A DNA stretch of 64,000 nt from Beroe ovata. Taxonomy: Eukaryota > Ctenophora > Nuda > Beroida > Beroidae. Of the stretch, positions 9,708 to 19,915 are shown one piece after another; position 1 is the stretch's first letter, and the number at the start of each line of letters is the position of its first letter. Below the pieces are notes generated by a model. That model was not told the origin of the DNA. It did no database searches and saw nothing but the letters and a program-made list of their open reading frames with translations. The stretch lies in assembly GCA_946803715.1 (NCBI GenBank), contig CAMPET010000062.1, positions 167,628 to 231,627 on the forward strand. Direction: 5' to 3'. A program made the position numbers and the translations under genes.

Positions 9708-12700
9708 ATGGTCTCACAGGTAAGGCACTGACTTCTCATTCATTATACATCAGGACGGTTGTATTCGTCTCTATCTTCACACTCACTCTGACTCATCCAC
9801 AGGTGCCAGACTCCGTGTCCTTTCCAAAGGAAGAGGAGAAGATAATCCAGTATTGGAAGGAGCATGACACTTTCTCCAAGAGTCTCGAACAGAGCAGGAC
9901 TGCTAAACGGCCCGCGTATACATTCTACGATGGTCCACCTTTTGCAACGGGGCTCCCTCACTACGGGCATCTTCTCGCGGGATCTGTCAAGGATATTGTT
10001 ACCAGGTGAGATGGTTTCTCTCATGGTGAGATGGTTTCTCTCATGGTGAAATGGTTTCTCTCATGTTAACCTGGCTGATAGCAGTGACCAACTGCCAATT
10101 ATTTGACCCACCTATCTCTCTGACCTAACAGACCCATTTACCAACACTATGCCACATAGACTCACTATTTCCACTCCCCACTCTCTCCAGGTACGCCCAC
10201 CAGAACGGGTTCCACGTGGAGCGGAGGTTTGGCTGGGATTGTCATGGTCTCCCAGTAGAACACGAGATAGATAAGAAACTAGGTACGGGTCACAACTCGC
10301 GGATGATGTATATTATTCATGCCATATAGATACAATGGTCTTGAATACCCATTTGATTCCCAGTAGTTTCTGTTGATTTTTGTGGTACCCAACGTAGCAG
10401 GAAAACTCCAAGACTACCCAATAGGCAGGCACGTAGCCAGGCACCAATCTGTCATTACATGGCTGCGTAACGATTGAGGTTGTCATTCGATAGAATATAC
10501 TGACACCACTGCATGCCAGGGACGTAGGCATGCGATGGAATGCACTGACACCAGTACGTCAGAATAGGGCCTTGTGACGATTGGGGTACTCATTCGTCAC
10601 AACTCGCTGACACCACTGGCCACTGCATACCAGTGACGGGAATGCTTGCGATGGAATGCGCTGACACCAGTACGTCAGAATAGGGCTGTATGACGATTAT
10701 AGGGTACTATATAATTCGTCACAACTTGCTGACACCACTGCATACTGGTGACGTAGAAATGCTTGCGATGGAATGCACTGACACCAGTACGTCAGAATAG
10801 GGCTGTGTGACGATTGGGGTACTCATTTGTCAGGGGTGAAGTTCTGCTCAAGAGGGTGAAGTTCTTTCATCAGAGGTCCGATTTTTCCGTGGCCCCCTCT
10901 GCCTATGTGCCTACCAAAAGGTTCTCTGAGAGCTTTGTTGCCCTAGCAAATTGTAGCGGGGGAAGTTATAAGATCCCATCTCAGGAATAACTGGTCCGGG
11001 AGACGTGTACAAGATGGGGATAGACAAGTACAATGCCGAGTGCAGGGCTATTGTCATGCGCTACTCACAGGAGTGGGAAACCTCCGTCACACGACTCGGG
11101 AGATGGATCGACTTCAAAAATGTGAGTGGCATATTGAACATTCCACAATCTCAATAACTTGCACCAGTTGAATTGCCATCCCAAACTTCTCAATGTTTGA
11201 GAAGCTTTTCTATGCTGTAGCCGAGACACATAACGAAGTTCCCGTGCACTATAATCACAATACCCGTGTTTCCAGGACTACAAGACTCTGTATCCATGGT
11301 TTATGGAGTCTGTTTGGTGGGTGTGGTCACAGCTCTTCACGAAGGGTCTCGTGTACCGCGGATACAAGGTCATGCCATACTCTACCGCATGCAATACCCC
11401 TCTCTCAAACTTCGAGGTGAACCTCAACTATGTGGACGTGACAGATCCAGCTGTCATTGTCAACTTCCCCCTGGACGGTCAAGAGGACGTGAGTCTGGTT
11501 GCCTGGACAACCACGCCCTGGACACTCCCTAGCAACCTGGCACTCTGTGCCAACCCAAAGGAGACCTATGTAAAGATTCTGGATAAAGTTCGTAACGAGA
11601 AGTTTATCTTGATGGAAGCAAGGTTGTGTGCGTTGTATAAGGAGGAAACAGAGTATGAGATATTGGAGAGGTTTCCTGGATCGAGCCTCGTGGGCAAAAC
11701 CTACAAACCCCTCTTCCCTTACATGGCAGAAATGAAGAAGAGCGGTGCGTTCAAGGTATGTGTTGACGGGTATGTTTCGAGCGANTAATCACAATACCCG
11801 TGTTTCCAGGACTACAAGACTCTGTATCCATGGTTTATGGAGTCTGTTTGGTGGGTGTGGTCACAGCTCTTCACGAAGGGTCTCGTGTACCGCGGATACA
11901 AGGTCATGCCATACTCTACCGCATGCAATACCCCTCTCTCAAACTTCGAGGTGAACCTCAACTATGTGGACGTGACAGATCCAGCTGTCATTGTCAACTT
12001 CCCCCTGGACGGTCAAGAGGACGTGAGTCTGGTTGCCTGGACAACCACGCCCTGGACACTCCCTAGCAACCTGGCACTCTGTGCCAACCCAAAGGAGACC
12101 TATGTAAAGATTCTGGATAAAGTTCGTAACGAGAAGTTTATCTTGATGGAAGCAAGGTTGTGTGCGTTGTATAAGGAGGAAACAGAGTATGAGATATTGG
12201 AGAGGTTTCCTGGATCGAGCCTCGTGGGCAAAACCTACAAACCCCTCTTCCCTTACATGGCAGAAATGAAGAAGAGCGGTGCGTTCAAGGTATGTGTTGA
12301 CGGGTATGTTTCGAGCGAGGCCGGTACTGGAATTGTTCACCAAGCCCCCGCTTTCGGCGAAGATGATTACAGAATCTGTCTTGGTAATGGTGTATTCAAA
12401 AAGGGTCAAGAGCCTGAGATCTGCCCTGTGGACGCCTCAGGTAAGTTCCTACCGAAGGTGGCAGATTTCAACGGTATGTATGTCAAGGATGCAGATAAGC
12501 ACATCATCAAGAAGTTGAAGGAGGATGGTCGCATGGTGCACGCAGGCACGGTGAATCACAGCTACCCATATTGCTGGCGGTCTGACACACCCCTCATATA
12601 CCGGGTGGTGCCAGGGTGGTTCATCAAGGTGACGTCACTGAGGGACAAGCTCCTTGCAAACAATGACAAGTGCTACTGGGTACCTGAGTTTGTAAAGGAG

Positions 12701-14857
12701 AAGAGATTCAAGAACTGGTTGGAGGACTGCAGAGATTGGTCTGTTTCCCGGAATAGGTATTGGGGAACGCCCATTCCCCTCTGGGTATCCGATGACGGGG
12801 AGGAGATAGTGTGTGTGGGGTCCATCCAGGAGTTGGAGCAACTAACCGGACAGAAAATCACTGACATTCACAGGGAGAGTATCGATCACCTCACCATACC
12901 ATCCAAGTGTGGGAAAGGAGACCTCAAGAGGGTACCGGAGGTATTTGACTGCTGGTTTGAAAGTGGAAGCATGCCTTACGCTCAACAGCACTACCCCTTT
13001 GAGAAGATCAGTCAGTTCGAATCGAACTTCCCCGCTGAGTTTATTGCTGAAGGAGTAGACCAGACCAGAGGTTGGTTTTACACTCTTCTTGTCCTCTCAA
13101 CGGCACTCTTCGACAAGCCTCCCTTCAAGAACCTCATAGTAACTGGCCTGGTGCTGGCTGCTGATGGGAAGAAGATGAGTAAACGACTGAAAAACTACCC
13201 AGATCCTACTGAGGTTATGGACAAGTATGGAGCTGATGCTCTGAGGTTGTATCTCATTGATTCGCCTGTTGTTCGAGCTGATACCCTCAGATTCAAGGAA
13301 GAAGGAGTCAAGGATGTTCTTAAGGACGTTCTCCTGCCCTGGTTTAACGCATACCGTTTCCTCGTGCAAAACATCATCAGACTTGATAAGGAAGATGGCA
13401 TCAAGTTCTCTTTCAACGAGAACATGCCAATTTCCTCGGTCAACGTGATGGATAAGTGGATCCTGTCCTACACTCACTCACTCATTGACTTTGTGAAGGT
13501 GGAGATGGCTGCATATAGGCTGTACACTGTTGTGCCCCGTCTTCTAAAGTTCATTGACAACCTCACTAACTGGTATGTTCGTCTGAACAGGGCCCGACTG
13601 AGGGGTGAAGTTAGTGTGGAAGAGTGTTCAGCAAGCGTCCACACTCTCTTCTCTGTTCTTCTCACCATGACTCGACTTATGGCACCATTCACTCCCTTCA
13701 TCACTGAGATGATGTATCAGAACCTGAAACTTTCCATTGATAAGTCGGTGTTCAAGGGAGCTGCCGATAGCATCCACTTTCTCATGCTGCCTAAGTTTGA
13801 CCCCAATATGGTGGATACAACTATCGAGAGAAGAGTGTCAGTCATGCAGAGTGTGATCGAAACAGGGCGAGTTCTCAGAGACCGGAACACTCTGCCTCTG
13901 AAGTACCCTCTGAAGGAAGTTGTCCTGGTAGATGCAAACCCTGATGTTCTCCGGGATGCGCAATCTCTGGAGTCTTATATCGTCGGTGAATTAAACGTGA
14001 AGAAGCTGACAGTGTCCTCGGATAAACAGAAATATGATGTCCAGCTGACAGCTAAACCTAACCACATGATATTGGGCAAGAGACTAAAGAAGGACTTCAA
14101 GGCAGTGTCTGCTGCCATAGCTAAACTGAGTGATTCCGAGCTCTCTGAAATGGAAGCTGTGGGATCACGTGACATACTCGGACACAACATTCTCTTCAGT
14201 GAGCTGCACGTGGGCTATGAGGTGAAGTCTGACATAGGAAGCTATGCTGCTGCTGCTATGAACAACGTTTTGGTTCTCCTGGACTGTACCACTGATCAGG
14301 AGATGATGGATGAGGGCCTTGCCAGGGAGGTCATCAACAGAATACAGAAACTGAGGAAGAAGGCTAAGCTGGTCCCTACTGATAAGATATCTGTGTTTTA
14401 CAACATTGACAAGAAGAAGAAGGATAACACCGATTTAGTTCGGGCTTTGCAAAGTTATCAGGAGTTCATAGAGAACAGCATCAAGTCGCCGTTCGGTGGA
14501 CAAGCTGCAAGTGATGATGTCATACTGGGCGAAGAAGTGGATGTGAAGGGATGTAAATTCCAGCTGACGTTATGTGGGAATGTGTCACCTCCTGCTTCCA
14601 CCACTGTCAGCCAGTGGCCCGGCGGTCGACCTGCTGGGAAATTCCTCACTGTCACCTACAACAACACCTCCAGAGATGTCATGATTCAGGGAGGGAGCGG
14701 CACGGATCTGTCCTGTAGCCAGCTCCATACGGAGGTGAAGGCTATGTTCGGACTGTTTGGACAACCTGTCGTGCTGTCTTGTAGAGGAGCTGTTATCAAA
14801 CTGAGTGTCAGAGATCTGTCTTACTTGAGTGGAGAAACTGTCACCGTCACCATCTAG
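9708..14857 (+). CDS. IARS1: Isoleucyl-tRNA synthetase, cytosolic
   Basis: Class I synthetase charging tRNA-Ile. Exons: 9708-9719 (encoding only MVSQ), 9803-10005, 10191-10282, 10985-11121 and a 3048-nt exon 11810-14857, giving 1163 residues with all phases consistent. Visible landmarks are the HIGH-type motif HYGH (about residues 57-60, in [16 protein letters not shown]), [10 protein letters not shown], the editing (CP1) domain with [12 protein letters not shown] and [24 protein letters not shown], the KMSKS-type loop [10 protein letters not shown] (near residue 602) and [12 protein letters not shown] in the anticodon-binding region. The C-terminal ~200 residues resemble the eukaryotic extension. 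The start is the first ATG in frame; vertebrate IARS1 likewise begins with a few residues before VPE/VPD. A first copy of the large exon's 5' part lies at 11276-11784 before an N and is treated as an assembly artefact. The protein is about 100 residues shorter than human IARS1. Confidence 0.95.
10006..10066 (+). repeat. Three 20-bp tandem units at an IARS1 splice donor
   Basis: GTGAGATGGTTTCTCTCATG is repeated three times starting exactly at the donor GT of IARS1 exon 2 (10006). Units 2 and 3 therefore recreate donor-like sequence (GTGAGA, GTGAAA) inside the intron. Confidence 0.8.
10430..10840 (-). repeat. ~112-bp satellite, reverse orientation, in IARS1 intron
   Basis: GACACCAGTACGTCAGAATAG recurs near 10552, 10662 and 10781 (spacing about 110-119 bp), with GATGGAATGCACTGACACCA and GACGATTGGGGTACTCATTC in each unit. 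On the reverse strand these read as the same family as 4390-5280. Confidence 0.75.
11251..11784 (+). other. Artefactual first copy of IARS1 exon 5
   Basis: From ATAATCACAATACCCGTGTT through TGTTTCGAGCGA this stretch is repeated, with no difference that I could find by eye, at 11786-12319. The two copies meet at the single N at 11785, where the first breaks off in the middle of the coding frame. It carries its own acceptor (exon start 11276) but has no donor, so it cannot be a functional tandem exon. Overlapping contig ends that were not merged explain it. Confidence 0.9.
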
Positions 14858-15069
14858 GATAAATGATTTGTGGTTCTTTTTATTTAGCTAATTATTGTGG
14901 TCCTTTGAAGTACTTAGCTGAGTTGCTTTACTGATTCTTGTTACCATGGCCAGTGGTCACTCATCATTCATAGAAATCGATTATTTTCATCTATGTTATT
15001 TAGAAATCGCACACCCCTATATATACCCACTTCCATACCCAGCATAGCATGGCGTAGCACTGCGTGAGA

Positions 15070-16172
15070 ATGTTGCGGAGTCACATAGAGAGTTGTGCGA
15101 TACCAGTGTGGTATCACCACTTCCGTCCCATCACATTCGAGACGTTCTTCCTTCAACTCACACCTGACTTTCTGTCTTATCTGCTGGCTGACGGCGTTGT
15201 TCTCCCACCCTCACTCATCCCTGCTCAGCCACAACAAGACCCTGATTCGTCAGATGAGAGCGAGGTGAGATCCTGATATCTCGTCAAATTCTTGTCATGT
15301 TCTGTTTTGAGCAGTGAACAATGGTAACAATAATTAATATGTTAGCTCATGTTAGCCCCTGCCCTCAGGTGGACGAAGAAGAATGGCAGGAACCTCCCCA
15401 GGCAACCCAGCCTGATTTCCCCGACCTAGAGGTCAAGATAAAACACCTGATAGACCGGCTAGGAGGTGAAGTGTTTGTCAAGTTGAACTGGTCAGCACCG
15501 AAGGATGTCAGCTGGATGCTCCATGACAATACACTGTGTTGCAGAACCCCTCTTGATGTTATCCTCCTGCTAAAGGGAAGTGAGTTCATCCAACATGATC
15601 TGACTCAAGCGTTCATGGAGTGTGTAGATGGGGTTCATGAGACCCCCACGGGGGGATTTATCCTCTCTGTCCGGGCATTTCAGGGCATAACTCCCTCCGG
15701 GGAATTCAGATGTTTTGTCAGGAACAATAACTTGATCGCGGTATCACAACGCAACCACAGACACTTCTTCGATACCCTCCTCAATGATAGGGTCAACGTC
15801 CTCAACGATATCCAGCACTTTTTCTACTCCTACATCCAGGGCAAGTTCCCGCTCCCTGACTTTGTGATGGACGTGTACAGGGCGGGACCACATCACGTGG
15901 TCCTGGTGGACTTTAACCCCTTCTGTAGGGTGACAGACCCCCTGCTATTCTCGTGGGAGGAGGTGCTAGCGCTACCACCAGGTGACAACCAGGTGTCACA
16001 GCCGGTGTTCAGGGTGGTCGAGAGTCGAGAACAGATAAAGGGACATCCGTACGCGTCCAATAGGGTCCCTCAGGATATTGTCAATATAAACAGTCAGCAG
16101 GATATCAACGACTTTGTCAATATGTTCAACAATGGGAAGTTTAATGAAGAAGATAGCGATGATGACCTGTAA
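15070..16172 (+). CDS. CDC123: CDC123, eIF2 assembly factor
   Basis: Two exons, 15070-15264 and 15369-16172, encode 332 residues, close to human CDC123 (336). CDC123 is an ATP-grasp-fold chaperone that helps eIF2 gamma join eIF2 alpha and so supports translation initiation. Visible signatures: WYHHFR near the N terminus, SSDESEVDEEEW acidic linker, KLNWSAPKDVSWM, FRCFVRNNNLIAVSQRNH, DFVMDVYR and LVDFNPFCRVTDPLLFSWEE. The DFNPF and FRCFV..N.LI.ISQR blocks are the nucleotide-binding core of the family. The acidic C terminus (EEDSDDDL) is also typical. The start is the ATG at 15070; the GTG six bases upstream is not needed. Confidence 0.95.
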
Positions 16173-16788
16173 CGATATGGACTGGTATTTAGAAGGGAAG
16201 TGCTGGACTGGAGATGTTCATTAGGAGACTGATGTAAAAGTTGGGAGTAGGAGGTCAATGGGCCACTGCAGGACCAATGGTTCATTAGTTCAACCAGCGG
16301 TACTGTGACGACCAATACCAGATTTCAGTCTGCTTAGTCATGGATATGGTGTGAGGAGTTGGTGTTACTGTTAAGAAGAGGTGGAGGTGAGAGGTTTGAA
16401 TTTTCGGATGGGGTTGTTAGAGATGCTATCGATGCAGCACTTCCGTTTTTGCTCATCCTACAATAGTTCTGTAACAGAACAGGAAGGTGTTAGAATTAGA
16501 TACCGTGAATCATATTTGACAGTGTAATACGCTATCTGCATTAGAAACTATCCTCTTTACTGTACACGCATTTCTTAGACTTTTCAACTTATGACGCTGC
16601 TGTTTATCTTGAATATTAGGGCATTATATTATTCATCAACTAATTATAACCTGATTGATTTTACTGGTGCAGTTTGATTCAGTGTTCTCCGTTACCGTAT
16701 CATTACCACACAATTATTTCAAGTTTCTCTTAATGCCGAGGGAATTTATAAACTTGTGTAACACAGCTGGTTTACCCCATGATCTAGC
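16173..16788. other. Spacer between CDC123 and the RRM-like gene
   Basis: 616 bp. It would contain the CDC123 3' UTR and the next promoter. No repeat or RNA gene recognised; nothing else seen. Confidence 0.4.
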
Positions 16789-17406
16789 ATGTCAGCACCA
16801 GCAGACAGGGATAGGATACGGGCAATGCGCCTCGCTGCTCTCCAAGCAAACACTCAGTCAAATGAGTCTCCCTCCAGCCAATCACAGAACAGAACTGCTG
16901 ATCACGTGACTCAGCGTCCAGCCAATCAAGCTCCTCCCCAATCTAGCTCTGCCCCGTCACAAAACACCCCAACTCGCACTGCTCCTTCACAACCTACCCA
17001 ATCGTTCACAGCTCCTTCACAAAGCAAGGCGCCACCTCGAGAACCGCCTCAGAGCAACATTCACACTCTCGCCTCGCTACAGAGTAGAGGAGGAGTAAAG
17101 ACTGCCACGAGTTGCCGCACCCAGACCGTGACAGAAAGTCACGAGTTGTACGTGGGACTTCCCTCCTTCTCCGTGACGAGGGAGCAGTTTGAGGAGTATG
17201 TCCGAGTACAATTCGGAGTGGACATTGTGGTGCGGTTTATGAACGAAAAGAAGAAAGTTAGTGGGAGGGAGAGGAACTTCTGTTTCATTGAGTGTAAAAA
17301 TAGGGAGGATATGGACTATTTACTGGAGGAACTGCACGATAGTACAATCGGGGACTGGGACGATCCGATACAGTGCTTCGAGAAGAAGGAGAGGGATCAA
17401 TCGTAA
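16789..17406 (+). CDS. Small protein with disordered N terminus and RRM-like C terminus
   Basis: Single open frame of 205 residues. Residues 1-110 are Ser/Gln/Pro/Thr-rich and probably disordered (QSSSAPSQNTPTRTAPSQP). Residues about 128-195 look like an RRM: ELYVGLPSFSVTREQFEEYV resembles the first strand and helix (RNP2-like LYVGLP), and VSGRERNFCFIECKNREDM resembles RNP1 with conserved Phe/Phe. A short charged tail follows. I do not recognise the specific family. The ATG at 16789 was chosen because earlier bases in this frame do not look coding. It lies head-to-tail after CDC123 and just before the GPATCH4 duplication. RNA binding is inference from the fold-like pattern. Confidence 0.7.
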   Translation: MSAPADRDRIRAMRLAALQANTQSNESPSSQSQNRTADHVTQRPANQAPPQSSSAPSQNTPTRTAPSQPTQSFTAPSQSKAPPREPPQSNIHTLASLQSRGGVKTATSCRTQTVTESHELYVGLPSFSVTREQFEEYVRVQFGVDIVVRFMNEKKKVSGRERNFCFIECKNREDMDYLLEELHDSTIGDWDDPIQCFEKKERDQS

Positions 17407-17568
17407 CCTAGCAACGCACCTAACTGAGATTGACAGAGGTTCAATGTTCAATTCATGATATGGCATTATATTTCTCTCTGACATTGTGATGTCATCGTTT
17501 TTATATTTCGCTTGGACCGCGGTATCCTGATGTAATGATTGCTGTTAAGATTTTGATGGCTATTTTTA

Positions 17569-17662
17569 GGGGGCAACGCTCTTTCAGGCCCCGAGTATAT
17601 AAAAATTCTCAAAAGGGCCCTGGTAAGTGGGGCCTAAAAGAGCCTAAATGGAGTGTTGCCTC
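17569..17662. repeat. Short hairpin element with GGGGCAACGCTC ends (two copies)
   Basis: The ends GGGGCAACGCTCTTTCAGGC and GCCTAAATGGAGTGTTGCCTC are inverted relative to each other across about 90 bp. The second haplotype copy is at 19415-19503. The size and ends suit a small non-autonomous element or a structured UTR/promoter hairpin. No target-site duplication could be defined. Confidence 0.5.
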
Positions 17663-18118
17663 TCTATTTTAGCAAAGTTAACGTTAACATTTTGGACACA
17701 AAATTACACTCCTCTAGCTCTTTTTTCATTTAATTTTTTCGATCGATAATAAATGTTTATTCTTTTATCGAATTAAAATTTTGTGAAGCTTTCGTAAAGC
17801 AAGGTTAGACTGTTATAGAGTTAATTGGACTTATTTTCAGTTACAGTGTAATTGGACGAAGTTATTTTATCATCCAGAGTATCAATTTAATAACGTTTTA
17901 TTTAAGACAGTCCTACATAACAATTAAACTTGCATACCTCGGTTCATTGCGGAGTACAACTACAATGAATAACATACAATGCACATTATACCCGAAGATG
18001 AACCTTAAAAGCTCTGCAGACCTCATTGGTCCCAAAAATACCGAAACTCTAACCCCTCACACCTATCTTAGCTGTACAGCCGAATCTATGTCCCTAAGCT
18101 GCGGGCGTATCTGACAAT

Positions 18119-19263
18119 ATGACGAAACTAAACAGCTGTCATGGTGAAGAGTTCGGCCTGAAACAGCTCCAGAAATACGGCTGGTCCGAAGGTAGCGGTA
18201 ACTTAAATACAGTGTACTGTACAGTAATTGTATACAGTTGATACATCTTTAAATTTTACGAGTGTAGGTATCAGAGTACAATTTGTGTACAATGTATACA
18301 TCTTCTATACAATAGACATTACATTTTCTGTGGCCATGTTTGCTGCACTAACCACATTCCACTCGCAGGAGCAGGTTTGGGGGCTAGGGAAGATGGAATG
18401 AGTGAGCCCCTTAAACCGAGCCTCAAGTTCGACAAGCACGGACTGGGTCATGACATAGCCAAGGACATAGCCTTCAACTGGTGGGATGATGTATTCAATA
18501 AGGCGCTGAACAGCACTTCACAGGATGGCAACAAGACGGTAGCGGATAAGTGCCCATTTAGAATACGCCCTGCTTTTGACATTTCCTTCTCCAACTTAGC
18601 CTTTTCAATACTGTTCCTGTGTTCTGTTAGGAGGTAGGTATTACGGCTACTCCTTCATAAAATTTGTTTTAGGTGGACAAGAGTAACGAGCTTGTGAAAA
18701 GGAAGAAGAAAAGTTATTCAAACTTCGTAAAGGTATGTCAGAGACATCATATGACCTATCCTATGCAATGGTGATCTTAGGATGCCAGCAATCGGAATGA
18801 TTACAATCATTATATCATCTGAGCCGATTAATCATAGCGATTTGAACTATTTACAATCCAAGCTTAGGAATAGGAATAGAAATAGTCGGTCTGAGAACGG
18901 CTTACAATCAGAGCGGCGATTGATCATTAATCAATACCGATCATTGTCAATACTGACTTGAATGACATATTGCTTAGAATTAGAATAACATGGACTATGA
19001 CCTTAGACGGTTATTAATATTAGTGTTTGAGCGCGTTTAAACCTAATGCATGGATAGTGAACATAGAACCTTTTATTTGACTGGGACTCCCCTTTTTGGA
19101 ACGGTGTCAATAGACAAAGTTGAATCAAATTATCACCAAATAAGAAGACCGTTCCATAAACATTATACACTGCTAGTTTACAATTTTGTTGTTTTCAGAA
19201 AGAAATCAGTAATAATGAGGACGAAGATCAACAGACAGACAACTTACCATCTCAGATAAACAC
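18119..19263 (+). pseudogene. GPATCH4: GPATCH4, truncated first copy (probable alternative haplotype)
   Basis: Exons 18119-18191, 18369-18538, 18673-18732 and 19199-19263 correspond one to one with the first four exons of the full gene downstream and keep the same phases. The frame is intact and the differences include MTKLNSC versus MTKLYSC and NELVKRKKK versus NEPVKRKKK. It ends at the N at 19273 without the last two exons. I classify it as a broken copy because it is incomplete here; it is likely the other allele rather than a decayed gene. Confidence 0.7.
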
Positions 19264-19915
19264 GTAAGAACCNCCCAAACAATTTCAATTGTTTTTGACT
19301 ATAATATGGCATTATATTTCTTTCTGACATTGTGATGTCATCGTTTTGATATTTCGCTTGTACCGCGGGATCCTGATGTAATGATTGTTGTTAAGTTTTT
19401 GATGGCTATTTTTGGGGGCAACGCTCCTTTAGGCTTCGAGCATAAGAATTCTCAAAATGGCCCTGGATATTGGGTCCTTAGAGAGCCTAATGGAGTGTTG
19501 CCTCCCTATTTTTAGCAAAGTTAACGTTAACATTTTGGACACAAAATCATTCTCCTATTTTTCATTTAATTTTTTCGATCGATAATAAAGTTTTTACTCT
19601 TTTATCGAATTAAAATTTTGTGAAGCTTTCGTAAAGCAAGGTTAGACTGTTATAGAGTTAATTGGACTTAATTTCAGTTACAGTGTAATTGGACGAAGTT
19701 ATTTTATCATCAAGAGTATCAATTTAACGTTTATATTTAAGACTGTCTTACATAGCAATTAAACCTGCATACATAGATTCATTGCGGAGTACAATGAACA
19801 ACGTACAATGCACATTATACCCCTTAAAAGCTCTGCCCCGAAACCCTGACCCCTCACACCTATCTTAGCTGTACAGCCGGATACAAGTCCCCAAGCTGCG
19901 GCCGTGTCTGACAAC

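Larger units (their letters stand above)
17457..19272 (+). repeat. First copy of a ~1.8-kb duplication carrying GPATCH4 exons
   Basis: The stretch from GATATGGCATTATATTTCTC to the N at 19273 matches 19305-21050 throughout, with scattered substitutions and small indels (a few percent). Gene order inside both copies is the same. Copy 1 stops ten bases after exon 4 at the N. Two haplotypes placed in series is the simplest explanation; a true tandem duplication is possible. Confidence 0.8.

Noticed and set aside
11276-11784. Tandem exon duplication as a real IARS1 isoform
   Set aside because: The first copy has no donor and is terminated by an N; reading through both would duplicate part of the editing domain.
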